DNA from: Neurospora tetrasperma FGSC 2508
Taxonomy: Eukaryota; Ascomycota; Sordariomycetes; Sordariales; Sordariaceae
DNA: 64,000 nt
Assembly (NCBI RefSeq): GCF_000213175.1
Contig: NW_009799101.1
Location: forward strand, 2,341,007-2,405,006
Direction: 5' to 3'
The notes under the pieces are model-generated. The model was not told the DNA's origin, ran no database searches, and worked only from the letters and a program-made list of their open reading frames with translations. Position numbers and translations under genes: made by a program. Position 1 is the stretch's first letter. The number at the start of each line of letters is the position of its first letter. Shown piece after piece: positions 12,791-24,340 of this stretch.

Positions 12791-15700
12791 TCATCCGCCG
12801 CCCCTTAACCTTTCCCACAAAAGCAACTGAGTCCTCTTCTTCATCTTTTTCGCATCTCTCCTCTCACCCTCAGTAGCCGTCTCACCAGCTCCTCCATAGC
12901 TACCCACCACACTGTCATCCTGCCACTCCGGCGGTATCGGCGACACCGTCCCACTAGCCATTTCCATGCCGCCACCAAATCCTTGCCAACTTTCAGAAAC
13001 CGGATCGACCACCCCATCAGAGTAGTTATTGTAGTCATCCGTCAAACCTCCTTGGTCATAGGAGCCAGCCTTTTCTGGGGCGTATGCGTGTGATGTAGAG
13101 CCGAGTCCCCTATCACCAGCAAACTGAGAATGACTGGAAGAATTCATAGCGAAGGCTGGGTCTTGACTCATCAGACCCAAGCTCAAGCCACTTGCTTCAC
13201 GCATTTTTTGCAGACCACTGACCAAGGGCTCCACCAGTTGTGCTTTGTCGTACATTGGGAATTGGCCGCCGCTAGAAGCTTGTACCGACATGTCTGCGGT
13301 TGGGCTGAATGGCGGAGGAGGTGGTGATTGAGGAGGGGAAACAGACCCTTCACCGATTTCGTCGCTTTGAATAGTAGTTGGTGGGCCCCCTCCATGTCGG
13401 CTGTAAAGTGACTCGCCCTCACCACCAGCACGCCCTTCACATTGGCCTCGAATGGCCACTACCTTCCTCCACAGCGCCGGAAATCTCGCCTCCAGTTCCC
13501 TCTCTAGCTCTATCTGTCTCTGATCCACGGCCCGGGCCCTCTCCTCTCTCTTAGCCGGGCCCAGCTCGGTGATCCGCCTGCCTCCAAGCCCTTCGCCACT
13601 TTCGTCAAACTCCTTAAGCCACCGCTCATACTCCCTATCTCTCCTCTGTCTCTGTTCTTCTTCCTCAGTTGCATCGTTGTAATATGATGTCTCGCTCTCA
13701 AGCAACTTCCCCGAACTGAATTCGGCAGTATTCTTCCCTTTGCCGGTGATCCACTTGTCAAAACTATCAGCAAACTCCCTATAGTGGCCCTTCAAGATAA
13801 AACACTGGCCCTTCCAGCCATTTCCGCGGAATTTGGTCAGCAGTGCGTTGGCAATGGGGCATTCCCAGTCAAATTCTATGCGGCGGTCATACAGCACTAC
13901 ACAGCGGGACTGATACCAGCTGTTGAAGGAGTGGCGAGATGAGACGTCGGTGAAGGTGTCTTCGATCATCTCGAGGGAGGCATGCTGAATGAAGGAGACG
14001 GGGCAGCGGAGGTTTATGGCGGAGGAGATGTGAGACTTTTCAAAGTCGGTGGAGGAGCGGAGATCGAGTAAAAGGACAGCGCCTCGGTGGGGGTAGATGG
14101 TGAGAATTGTGTTGAGGTGGCCTGGAAGGATCATGCGAGCACTGCCTTCTTTGGTGGCAGGAGTCTGGTCTGCTGAGCTGCGGTAATGAAGACCCTGGAG
14201 GTTGAGGGTTGTTTGCTCATGCTGCCGGCGCTGGTCAAACCAGACCTTTGAACCTCATCAGTAGGCAAAACATAAACATTTGGGCGCATAAGAACGTACT
14301 TTGATTTTATTTGGATGCACATCGAGAGTGAAAGCAAGAACGTCGATGATTGTTTCACTCGGCTGCGGGTCCTTCCGAAAACAGTCCTCCAAGTGAGCAA
14401 TCGCCTCTCGAGTCAAGTCTCGGGCCTGATCTGTAGGGTCGCTAACTTGCTCCGGTGGCCAAACTGGTGTGCTTGCTACATTATCGGTGGCCATTGTCAA
14501 CGAGACAGCACTAAAGGATGCGGTCGACAAGTCCGGTGGACTAGCCAGAGCAGGGTCAGGCGATGGTGACCCGACAGACCCCGTCAGCTGTTCCCCCATA
14601 TAACCAAGCACCTTTGGCCGAGAGGGTGGTTCCTGGCTGGGTTGTGGCGTTTCGCGTGTTACAAAATTTGCAGATTGTCCGTACGTACCTGCTTGAACAT
14701 CAGTCCGATGGGTGTCTCCAGGGTAATTGGTAGCCATCTCGGACATCAATGACTCCGTATCAGCATCCATCGCCTGATGCTCATCTTCTTCGTTCCTGGC
14801 AGTCACATCGTTTTCGTGCGGCGATTTTGTTGTGCCCAGTTCACGGCACAGATTGTTGGACCTGATGAACGCTATGAAGGAACACGCTGGGTCATCCGGA
14901 AGAAGATCCCAAATCATGACAGGCAACGAAAGTAGTAGCAATGTTGAATGGCTTTTGAAGACTCCTTGGACTTTGACGTACTTGGCGATGGCTGGGAAGC
15001 TGGCTAACCACTGCTCCCAAGCACTGAAGTCCAATCGCTGGTCACCTTCAAGGGCTAAAGAGAGCATGACATGAGGCTCGTCTTCGTTTGGCTCACCAAT
15101 CATCGGAGCAGACATGCCAGGGAGATATGGATATGTTGATCGTGGTGACAACGGCCAGTCGTCTTGTCGTGGACTGGTAACGACATGCTGCTGCTGATAC
15201 GGTGATAGTGAGCGTCTGGAATCCGGAACAAGTCGGCCAATCTCTATGCTCGGTGCTTTGTGGTTGGACGTCATCATGAAATGCACAGGCGTTGACCTGG
15301 ATTCAAAGTGTTTGCCGTTGATCAGAACTGGTCTGGGATGTTTCAGACGTGCGAGAATCTCGGCATGTAACATTGCAGCCGAGAAGGTTCTGTGCCGCCA
15401 TTCCTGAAGGACTTCAATCAAGGCATTGGTGAAAGAGTATCGGCCTGGGTTAGGGGCAATAGCATCCCAAGTTGATGCTGAAATGGTTTCAGTTATGCTT
15501 TGGCCACTTGAGAAGGTGGCACTAGCTGCCCCTGCGCAGCAGTCAAGAAGAATCAAGACATCAGAGGGGGATCTTTCGAGGAGTGTCTGAATTGCGGACC
15601 ACCTATTGCATGAATAATGAATTAGCTCGCCCGAAAGATGGTAGTGGGTGGCACAACAGGACTCACTGTAGCCATGGGGAGTTCGGATTCCGTGTCCTGG

Positions 15701-16178
15701 TGGAAAAGAGTAAGCATCAAAAACCCATTCAGATGGCGGGCTGGATATAGAGAGCACCTACGCACACCACGTACTCTGGCGCGAATCGTCAATCCGGGCA
15801 TGACCTCCGTAGTAGACAATGAAGAGGGTCTTCTTGTCCTCATGTTGTTTAATCATGTCGCCAATCTTGAGCATTAGTTCGAGATGGGAGTTCTCGGTTG
15901 GGATGGCGAAGATATCGGTGCCGTAACGGTAATCTTCTCGAAAACATTTTTCCAGATCCTCCAGCTCGGGCAACACGAACAAGTCGTCACAGGCCCAATG
16001 TAGAAATAGAGCTTGGACTTTAGTGTACCTTTGCTGTGAAGATGAGGTGGTGGGAAATGCCCGATTGGCCGACTACCACAACGGGCAAAAATCAGTTTGA
16101 GGTCGGGGGCATGTCGATACGTAGTGCTATGACATACCTCTTCGAGGGCTTGAGCAAAGGTTTCAAGATGCCTGACAT
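12791..16178 (-). CDS. caspase-like domain protein with C-terminal rhodanese-like domain
   Basis: Five exons by consensus splicing: 16178-16138, 16028-15762, 15696-15667, 15602-14300 and 14245-12791, giving about 1031 residues. The N-terminal domain (about 15-250) resembles caspase-fold proteins: VQALFLHWACDDLFVLPELE, then YYGGHA with a putative dyad His90, and DVLILLDCCAGA with Cys134/135, the second being the expected nucleophile. Residues about 250-545 are a linker with a conserved-looking WDLLPDDPACSF patch. A 54-nt phase-0 intron (14299-14246, GTACGT donor) joins it to a rhodanese-like domain (about 595-715, LLLDLRSS and VVLYDRR loops) whose active-site cysteine position appears to be Asp or Tyr. 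A low-complexity tail follows. The dyad suggests protease activity, but neither substrate nor role is known. If the last intron is not used, the caspase part would stop about 14 codons later and the rhodanese part would be a separate gene. Divergent from PBN1. Confidence 0.75.
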
Positions 16179-17212
16179 GGTAGCTAACACGACTAACGTC
16201 GTGAGTTGCCGGGTTACATGATTCGCTGGCTGACCCGTACTGAATATGTTAGGTAGATTTCTTTTGTGTGAAGCGACGGGAGGTCTCCTGTAACAGTCCA
16301 ACCAAAGAAATGAGCGTCGACATACGGCCGAATCCGAATAACTCATAAAGTCATGTTCACTATGATGCGGCTGCCGGGTGTGGATAGGGATGAATGCTGG
16401 AGTCGAAGAATCCATCTCTCTGTATCTGGGGGTTGAGAGGGTTGGACTGTGCTCGTAATCTGCTGCTTTTCTTAGGTGACATTGGACTCAACGTATCCGC
16501 TTGGAGGCCACAAAGTGAACACGATAGAATGTGGCCAAGAAGGGGCCCTTTTTGAATTTCCTGTTGGATGCGGCTGTGTTTAGGTCTGAGGGAGGACAGA
16601 ACTGGCAGCCACTTGAATGGAGGCTGGGGCCATGCTCGTCCAGGACAAAATAACGTGGACTGCAGCTGAACCAGACCACCCAAGCCATGATAGGTATCGC
16701 CGTGAATACCAAACGGTATTATCTATGCCTCTTATTGCTTTCATTCCTTCCATTCGTCCTTATGGGTGTCGTCTGCTCTAGACCAGTCCCCGTTCATTTG
16801 TCCTTTGCGAGCCACGGTCACCCATTTGGGTATAGCCCATGATCTTGACGCAGCGGGGCTTTATCACGCTGACCCACTATTGAGTTGATCAATCAGAGCC
16901 CGGCATCCCGTCTGCATGCTTCCCAAAAGGGTTCGCTTCACGAAGAAGCATAGACCAGGTTCTTCCAAGTGGGCGACGGCGGGGAGCGAGACGTGGACAG
17001 TGGAACTGGAGCTGTTGACAGCTGTTGATGGCCCGTTATCGTCACTTCAGCTCATCAATAACAACACCAACTAAGGTACTCTCGCAATATCAACACCGCC
17101 ACCCAGACACAGTTGTTACATCCACATCTTGATAATCTGATTTCCCATCTCATCTACCTCTAATCATCAAGCCTCAATCAGTCTAATCATTTTCACGCAG
17201 TGTTGGTCCGTC
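16179..17212. other. divergent intergenic region, caspase-like gene / PBN1
   Basis: About 1 kb between two start codons pointing away from each other. It must hold both promoters. I see no RNA gene, repeat or clear regulatory motif. Confidence 0.6.
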
Positions 17213-18779
17213 ATGAGAGAGCGCATCACCTTCATCCAGAAGCAAGGCGACTCAATCGAGCCAACAACGCTCAAGATCAAGGGCGGTGTCCTCAACGGCC
17301 CAGAGATCCAGGCTGCTCGTGAAGACAGACTCACCATTGCAATCGATGAGCTACCGAAAGGCCTACAAGCGCTCTTGGGCACAGCCCATGAGCTTCACAT
17401 CAGATATGTCAGCTCTGAGCCATATGAGGCAATCACCCCTTTGCTAGCTAGGCTGCCGCCTGGCTTCCATCTGTTCTACACCCCGGCAGGGCAAGCCGAT
17501 GCCACTTCCCCAGCGCTCTGCCTTGCCCTCAATCAAATTTTCGGGAATGTTCAGTGCGAAAACCCAGAGGTGGGTTGATTTTTTCTTCCTCACCTGTACC
17601 ATGGTGTGTGTGTTAACCGTCTTCACATAGAAGTCATTCACGACTCTGCCAAGGGATCGTTTCTCTCACTCAGCTGCCTACCAGTTCTACCAACCATCGG
17701 TAGACCTTTCCCCATTCATTGCACTCGCCAAAGAGAAGCTATGTTCATCTTCCAAGGACCAATCTTGCGCTGCCAGGGCCGACCGCTTGACAAACGCCAG
17801 CTCTCTGGACATCTCATATGATGCCATCTCTCACGCCGTTAAGCTCACTGCAACATGGCCCTACCAGAAGCAAGAGGTCCACGCGACATCCCGGCCACAG
17901 ACACGGACCGAGGTTGGAGTCTTGAACTCGGACCGGCCAGGACACCTCGAGCCTCATGAGCTGGGAATTTCCGGTCTTCTCACCGTGCTGGGACAGGATA
18001 AAAAGCCGTCTGCGACAATGTTTGCCTTTGCCTCTCGACATCGTGATGCCGAGTCTAGCTTCTCCGCCGAGTTTCTGGAGCCAACAGGTCTTCACCCTAC
18101 CCTCAAACTCAGGCTTGAGTCCAGCAAGCCACCTATTGAAGATGCCTACTGCTCACCACACGCCTACTTCACCCTTCCCAAGACCATCTTCGCCGATAGG
18201 CACCAACTATCGGATGACCTCTTTCTGGCCTCGAAGAATCTCACCGGTCTACGCTACATTTCTCAGCCCGTAGACCTCGAAGCTCCTGAATATGTTGAGA
18301 AGCGCTGGGGGTCTTCGCTTCTTCTGGAACTTTCCCCTCCCGAACATGAAGAATCAAAGTCTTGGACAGCACAAGTCCCCTTGCACCTGCGCTACCTATC
18401 TCCCGCTGAAGGCGGCTATACCGATATTCAAGTTCCATACCCGGCTGTTTTCTGGGCTTGCGCGGCTGAGGAAGGTACCAAGTTCCCTAACAATCCGTTC
18501 GAGAAGGCCAACCTTGGCTACGACGGCCTTTTCGGCCCTAGGACGGTATTCTGGCATGTCGAGCCTCGCCCGACAATCGGCAGTCGTTTGAGCAACATGA
18601 TGAAGGTGCCAGTCCTGGACACAAACAAGGCGGAGTGGGTAAGCGGCGGCACCGGGCTAGCGGTACTCCTTGGCTTTGCCTGGATCATGTGGAAGTTGTT
18701 CGGCGTGCTTTCAAAGTCTGGATACCAAAACCAACCCTCGCAAGCTGCGGAGGTTGTCAAGGCCAAGAAGAATCAGTAA
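17213..18779 (+). CDS. PBN1: PBN1/PIG-X, subunit of GPI mannosyltransferase I
   Basis: Two exons, 17213-17569 and 17631-18779 (61-nt phase-0 intron, GTGGGT donor), giving 501 residues. The C-terminal half has the PIG-X/PBN1 pattern: HLRYLSP, GYTDIQVPYPAVFWAC and a conserved FGPRTVFWH stretch. One membrane segment lies at about 460-480 (GLAVLLGFAWIMWKLFGVL), followed by a short basic tail, as expected for a type I ER membrane protein with a large lumenal domain. In yeast Pbn1 works with Gpi14 to add the first mannose to GPI precursors and is also needed for processing of vacuolar proteinase B. The first ATG is followed directly by a conserved-looking N-terminus (MRERITFIQKQGDSIEP), so it is taken as the start. 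Confidence 0.88.
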
Positions 18780-20013
18780 TGGTCGAGGGAGTGGGATGAG
18801 GCGAATGGGCAAAGTGTACCTGGAGACATATGTAATATCCAAACTATCAAACGTAAGTCACGCCAGCAAATTCGAGGCTGACTGCAGCCTTTGTACACCT
18901 CATTATTTTTGATTGATCGATATCTGGCGCTTCACAGAATGATGCCTGGGTGGACAGCTCGGTGGCATGTAAGCCGAGTGGCTTGTTTCACGGTTTCTTT
19001 GCGTCTCCTATCTGCCTTCAGTTTTAGGTATCTTCGCTTCTTCCTTCGCTTCATGGCAAGACAGTTCCTTTCCAGGTCTTCAGCACCACCGCCATTCTGC
19101 ACAACAACTAGACCCAATGTTACTGGTGCACTTCTTCCTTCTTTCATTCGTGACTGTTCTTTTGTCGGAGTATCAGATCAATCATGGACTTTCTTTGGAA
19201 AAGTACTCAGCTTGCACCGCAGAGGTGGTACTGCACACTTTGGCTTCTTTGTCAACACTGACCAACACCCAACCATACACAAAAGGCAACACGCCCCCAC
19301 GCTGAATGAAGCCCTCTGCAGCCGAGGAGGACAGAACAGGGATCGTGTTGGAGAAGTATTTCTTCCCCACATTTAGCTACTCTTTTAGAGCTTCCAAGGC
19401 TAGCGACCCAATGACGTCGTCTCCCTCTGTTCTCAGGATGCAGGTCTACACCACACTACCCTTCGCCAGTGCATGTTAAATCTCTTTCCCACCCAAGTGG
19501 CTCAAGTCAGCTGTGGAATGTCAGAATAAGTCTTGTCGTGCGAATATGGAAACCAAGTCCGCGGATAACTGGAGACTTCTCACCTATTCTTGCCCAATCA
19601 GCTGAGAGTCGTACAAATCTCGCCTCGCCTGCCTCTGGCTTCCTGTTCAAATGGCAGGAGTACACCCCGCAAAAGGCCCTTGAATACTCCAATCTTTCCA
19701 TGTAGCGAACCAAGCTGGGAAAAGATCATCCAGGGGACCTGCAGCGTACTCTTCCGATGTCGACGTTGTCTCTTCGTTCTGGGAAGTAGTTGTGTCTGAT
19801 CATTCGGTGCCGAACATCCAGGTCCGGAACGTCAGTTGGTACAAGTACCGGGCTCTTCCTCCCCGGTCTCCTCATTGTTTCCTCGTAATTTCAAACCAAC
19901 TCGACCGTATCTTCTCGCTTCCAAGCAGCCGAAAAGCTTACGGAATCTTACCAAAGTCCTCTCTTGGTTCCAAGTGCAGTCCAGTCACTACTCGCATCTC
20001 AAGAGCATTAAAG
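18780..20013. other. intergenic region between PBN1 and the sulfotransferase-like gene
   Basis: About 1.2 kb between two genes on the same strand. It should carry the PBN1 3' end and the promoter and leader of the downstream gene. An open frame of 161 codons at 18891-19376 has no recognisable domain and is not called. Confidence 0.55.
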
Positions 20014-21408
20014 ATGAGCAGCAGTCCGGATCGCAGACCCATCTTCGTGGCAACCCATCCTCGGGCTTGCTCCACGGCCTTCGAACGGGTATGTTCCGTC
20101 AATTCGAAGAAGAGAAGAAGAAGAAGACCATAGACAAAAGTCTAATCAAATGTCAACTACATAGGTGTTTATGACCCGCCCAGACGCCCTGAGTTGTGTG
20201 CACGAACCCTTTGGTGATGCCTTCTACTATGGCCCCGAACGCATGAGCACGCGCTACGACCATGACGAGGCCGCAAGAGAGAAGAGCGGGTATGCGGGAG
20301 TCAGGTACGACGATGTCATGGGCAGAATCTTGAAGGAGATGTTGGAGAACGACGTAAGTGTGCACCGAACCCTGTATCTCGTTTTGTCTCTCCTCACGGG
20401 ACATCATCTGCCGGCGACATTATATATATATAGTCTAACTCCGATTCAACTTCTTAGAAGACCCGTGTCTTTATCAAAGACATGGCCTACTACATCGTGC
20501 CTCCCAGCGGCGACCGTCCTTTAGGCCCGGCGCGCTCGCTCGATCGCCACCCCAACCCGGTAGCGGACAGCAACCCAACTATCATTCCCACCTCCCTTCT
20601 TATGCTCTTCCACTGGACATTCCTGATTCGCCACCCACGAAAGGCCATCCCGAGCTACTACCGCTGCACCATTCCACCGTTGAACAAAAAGACGGGATTT
20701 GACGAGTTCATGCCCAGCGAGGCAGGCTACGTCGAGCTCCGCAGGCTCTTCGAATTCTTGCATGCCAACGGAATCATTGCCGAGGAAAGCAAGTACGATT
20801 CCGAGGAGACGCGTAAGTCGAGGGGCACGATGTTTGGACAGATGAACGAAGACAGTGTGTCGGCATGGAGCGGTCCCGGTAGAGACGAACGACTGGAGCA
20901 AGGCCCCGCACTCAGCAGGCAGCTGGAAAACATACCAGGTCCCGTGAAGATCACGGTCGTTGACGCAGATGACCTGCTCGACGACCCGGAGGGCACGCTA
21001 AGAGCTTACTGTGAGGCCATCGGCGTGGACTTTGACCCCAAGATGCTCAAGTGGGATGACGATGAGAGCCAGAGGACAGCTAAAGAGGCGTTTGAGAAGT
21101 GGAACGGGTTTCATGATGATGCGATTGGGAGTACCGAGCTGACACCGCGGTCGCATAAGGCTGTAAGTCTTTTGTTTATTATATCTTGTTTTCGAATCAC
21201 CCTGGATGCTGTGCGGACGTTTTGATGAAGATGAAGCTAACTTCATATAACGGAACAGAAGACATCGACTAGAGAGGAAGAGGACAAGGAATGGAAGGAA
21301 AAATACGGGGAGGAGGGACAGAAGATAATCAGGGAGACGGTCGACAAGAATGTGGCCGAATATGAGTATCTCAAGAAGTTCGCTTTGAAGCCGAAAAAGA
21401 TGGAGTAG
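20014..21408 (+). CDS. sulfotransferase-family P-loop protein
   Basis: Four exons, 20014-20088, 20165-20353, 20458-21162 and 21259-21408, all joined in phase 0, giving 372 residues. The N-terminus has IFVATHPRACSTAFERVF, which fits the 5'-phosphosulfate-binding loop of the sulfotransferase fold (PAPS as sulfate donor in active members), placed right at the start as in soluble enzymes. TRVFIKDMAYY, FLIRHPRKAIPSYYR and VVDADDLLDDPEGTLRAYCEAIGVDFD match later conserved strands of the fold, including the arginine/serine region that contacts the 3'-phosphate. No signal peptide or membrane segment is visible. The acceptor substrate cannot be predicted, and many fungal members are uncharacterised. 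Confidence 0.78.
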
Positions 21409-22072
21409 GAGAACGAAACGGTTGTATGATAAGACCCAAGTTTTGGGTCTTGTTCAGGTCATGCTGGAGTTGTTATCATCAACATTGAGGGCCCCAACAT
21501 CAATATTGGCAGAAGCAATGAATATCCGAGGGATCGCTTGCAAACATTTGGTTTTTGTATCGAGAGCATCAAAATATAGAGGGAACGGCATTATAGAAGG
21601 GTGTCTCATCAATTCAATGTGTACTGTGCAAAGAGCAACGGGACGACACAGGAGAGATTTCTGTGGCAGTTTAGCCACATCGCTGAGTTTAAGTCTACTC
21701 CACACATATGTCAGGAGGACTGCGGCAATGCATAAAATAGTCATTTTTACAGAGAACTATGAATACAAACACGGGTCAGCGAGGTCAATCGACCGACCTG
21801 TTTTTACCTTAAAAAAATACCTCCCCACACATGTGTTGATACAGGACAATTGTACACCCAGAGTATGATGGTTTATGGCCTAGAAGGGTGGCATGGACTG
21901 TCTTAAGAGAACTTTCCATTTCCGGGTTGGTTGTCCTCACTCACATACCTACCCCGCTGTCTGCGGCGCTCAACCTTCACATCTCCTTCTTCCGACCGGA
22001 GAGCACCTCGACAAGGCTGCACTCCTCCTTCTTCCACCCCACCTAACCCCTTCCATGACTGATCATGACCCC
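21409..22072. other. convergent 3' intergenic region
   Basis: About 660 bp between the ends of the sulfotransferase-like gene (+) and the mL67 gene (-). It presumably holds both 3' untranslated regions. An A-rich tract lies near 21810. No other feature is seen. Confidence 0.55.
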
Positions 22073-23038
22073 TTACTCGCTGCTCATCCTAATAGGCATC
22101 CTCTTCTTCTCGGCCTCGCCAGGGATACCAACCTCATGGCTGACGTTATCGCTCCACTCCCTCGCGTGGAACTTATCCTGCTCGTTGGTCCAGTACACCG
22201 TTGCCCTTCTCAGCTGCCTCTTGACGTCGACAACAGCCCCCTTTTCCACCGCCCCGCTCGCCTTCTTGATCTCGCCCACCAGTTCTGACGAAGACCCAAC
22301 GCGAGACACCTGCCACATGAGGTTACCCTTGCCGGCTCCCGCCAGCACGGCCGCCATGTCGGCCACGCTGTTGGGTTTCTGGTCGTTGAGCTCCTGGCCG
22401 CGCTCACGCTTGGACTTGTGCATCAGCTTGCGGCCTTCCTCGGCCTCGTTGGCCCAGTCCAGCTCGTGCCGCTTCTTGAACTCTCGCAGCTTCTGGTAGA
22501 CGGATCGGCCGACCGCACCTTGGTCCTTGCCCGCCAGCTCGATCATGGCGAGTGGACGCCAGTAGTCCTTGCGGATCTTGCGGGGGACGAGGTTCTTGCC
22601 GGTGAAGGGTTGTTGGCGGATGAGGTGTTGGTGCTAGAGGAAGGGTTTGCGCAAATGGTTAGTTGATTGGAACTAGAAGATGATGGAAAGAGGGCTTGAC
22701 AAGGGAGGGTGGTTGCGTACAGAGATAACAGGCTTGGTCGAGTAGATCACCTGGCCTTGCTCAATGTGGTGAAACGCCCAGATGCGATCGCCATGGCCCT
22801 TGGGGTTTCCCTTGTTTCCTGGCTCTGACTTGAGCTGCAGCCTGGATGGGCTCTTGAGCTCGACAGCCGTCTCCTCGGCCAATGGGCTTGTCTTGAGAAC
22901 CGCTGTGGTCGGTTTTGGGATTGCGGTGGTGGGGTGTGTGCTGGCGTGGCGCACGGCGCCGGCAACGTTGGTGACGGCGCTGAGACGTGAAACGCCGAAG
23001 GCCAGGCGGCCTATTGTCGAGGTTGTTACGGAGTTCAT
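22073..23038 (-). CDS. MHR1: mitochondrial large-subunit ribosomal protein mL67 (Mhr1 homologue)
   Basis: Two exons, 23038-22721 and 22633-22073 (87-nt phase-0 intron), giving 292 residues. The N-terminal 40 or so residues are rich in Ser, Thr, Ala and Arg without acidic residues (MNSVTTSTIGRLAFG...), as in a mitochondrial presequence. The diagnostic block is GDRIWAFHHIEQGQVIYS, followed after the intron by QQPFTGKNLVPRKIRKDYWRPLA, typical of Mhr1/mL67. In yeast Mhr1 is a mitoribosomal protein also tied to mitochondrial DNA recombination and to nuclear transcription. The exon junction falls inside this block, which supports the splice. The C-terminal half is highly charged. Convergent with the upstream gene; its leader carries a GGTC microsatellite. 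Confidence 0.9.
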
Positions 23039-23162
23039 GGCGAATTGTGTGTGGTTGTATGTGTGGACGGACGTATAAGGAAAGTGTAGCACCACACGCC
23101 CACGTTAACGACGACGGGGAGTCTTCCGGCCTTGGACGGGACTGGCGCAGGCGCTGGAGCAA

Positions 23163-23193
23163 TCGGTCGGTCGGTCGGTCGGTCGGTCGGTCG
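23163..23193. repeat. TCGG/GGTC tetranucleotide microsatellite
   Basis: Seven to eight perfect 4-bp units, about 125 bp upstream of the mL67 start codon (minus strand). It probably lies in the promoter or leader and should vary in copy number between strains. Confidence 0.9.
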
Positions 23194-23464
23194 AGGAAGC
23201 CGGGTGTTGGTCGCGTTTCGAGGTGTTGGGGTTAGGTATACAGGTAGGCGCCAGGCAGGCGCGGAGACGGGGGAATCTGGAAACGGAACGGGACGGGGCT
23301 GCTCGCGCGCACGCCTGGAGCAGCAAGCAAGTCGACTCGGATCGCGGAGGTCGGGACGGGACTCGGGGCTCACAACATTTTTTTGGGTCCGTTAGGTTTC
23401 CACCAATTCGGGCCCTCCAATGCGCGGGAGTTGTGGGGAGGTGGGCTTTTGCCTGCCGGAGCTA

Positions 23465-23530
23465 CTTAGTGTAGAGCGGGCTGAATCCCTGTCGTCTAAA
23501 GCTCCACGCGGGACCAGCTCTTACACTAAG
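23465..23530. repeat. inverted repeat, 13-bp arms
   Basis: CTTAGTGTAGAGC at 23465-23477 pairs with GCTCTTACACTAAG at 23517-23530, with a single unpaired T, across a loop of about 39 nt. It could form a hairpin; no function is assigned. Confidence 0.7.
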
Positions 23531-24340
23531 GTACATATCTCGTGTAAACAATCCTGCTCCTGCGTTTTGACAGGTTTCCCGGATCCTAGTCGACAAGCTT
23601 TGGGGTTCATCCGAGATAAGCCTACCCTCCAGTCATGTGGTTGAGGTCGGGGTAGCTTTGCTTTTGGCCGTGTGCTCAAGCTCAACAACAGTCGGGTCTA
23701 ACCAGGAAGCCGGTCGGCACTTTGCCGGATCCTCCTCCCATGTGATCAACTTACACACAAGACGGGACATCTGTTGCAAGGAACCGAGACTACTTGTTCG
23801 CCCTTGAACTCAAGATTGGGGAACGGTCTGCGACCGGTGCGTTAGACTCACAGCATAATCACATTTGTTCACCATTCAGCAGTTCACTTCAGTCATCGTG
23901 GCAACACGGAATCAGCTTTGTTACGGTAGTAGCTAAGTTGTATATGATCTTTGCACTTTACGCAGAAGGAGAGTATCATATGTAGTGTATGTCAAGGACC
24001 AGGGCTAATGTAAACACATGATTTTGATTCCCACTAAATCTTCAGAATCAATTCTCGGCCTCCGCCGTTCTTTTAGATACATCATGTCTACCTCATGAGA
24101 ATCATAACATCTTTCGTTTCATATCATATAACGTACCTAAACATACATGCCCCAAACTCCAAATGCAAAATGTGCATGCTTTAAACCCCGAAGGCTATCC
24201 CATTTTCAAATTCCTCAAGTCATGATACCAAATTTTCGTCTCCCTAACACTCGGGGCGTCCACGATTATCTTCTTCACTAATCCTCCTAGTCCACCTCTA
24301 CGTCGTCGCGCATGGCTGAGTCATCTTTCCTGTTAGACAT

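Larger units (their letters stand above)
23039..24340. other. intergenic region between mL67 and hsp98
   Basis: About 1.3 kb holding the mL67 promoter side (23039 onward) and the hsp98 3' end (before 24341). Besides the GGTC microsatellite there is a 13-bp imperfect inverted repeat (23465-23477 with 23517-23530). The stretch at 24000-24340 is relatively AT-rich, as expected of an hsp98 3' untranslated region. No gene is recognised. Confidence 0.6.
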
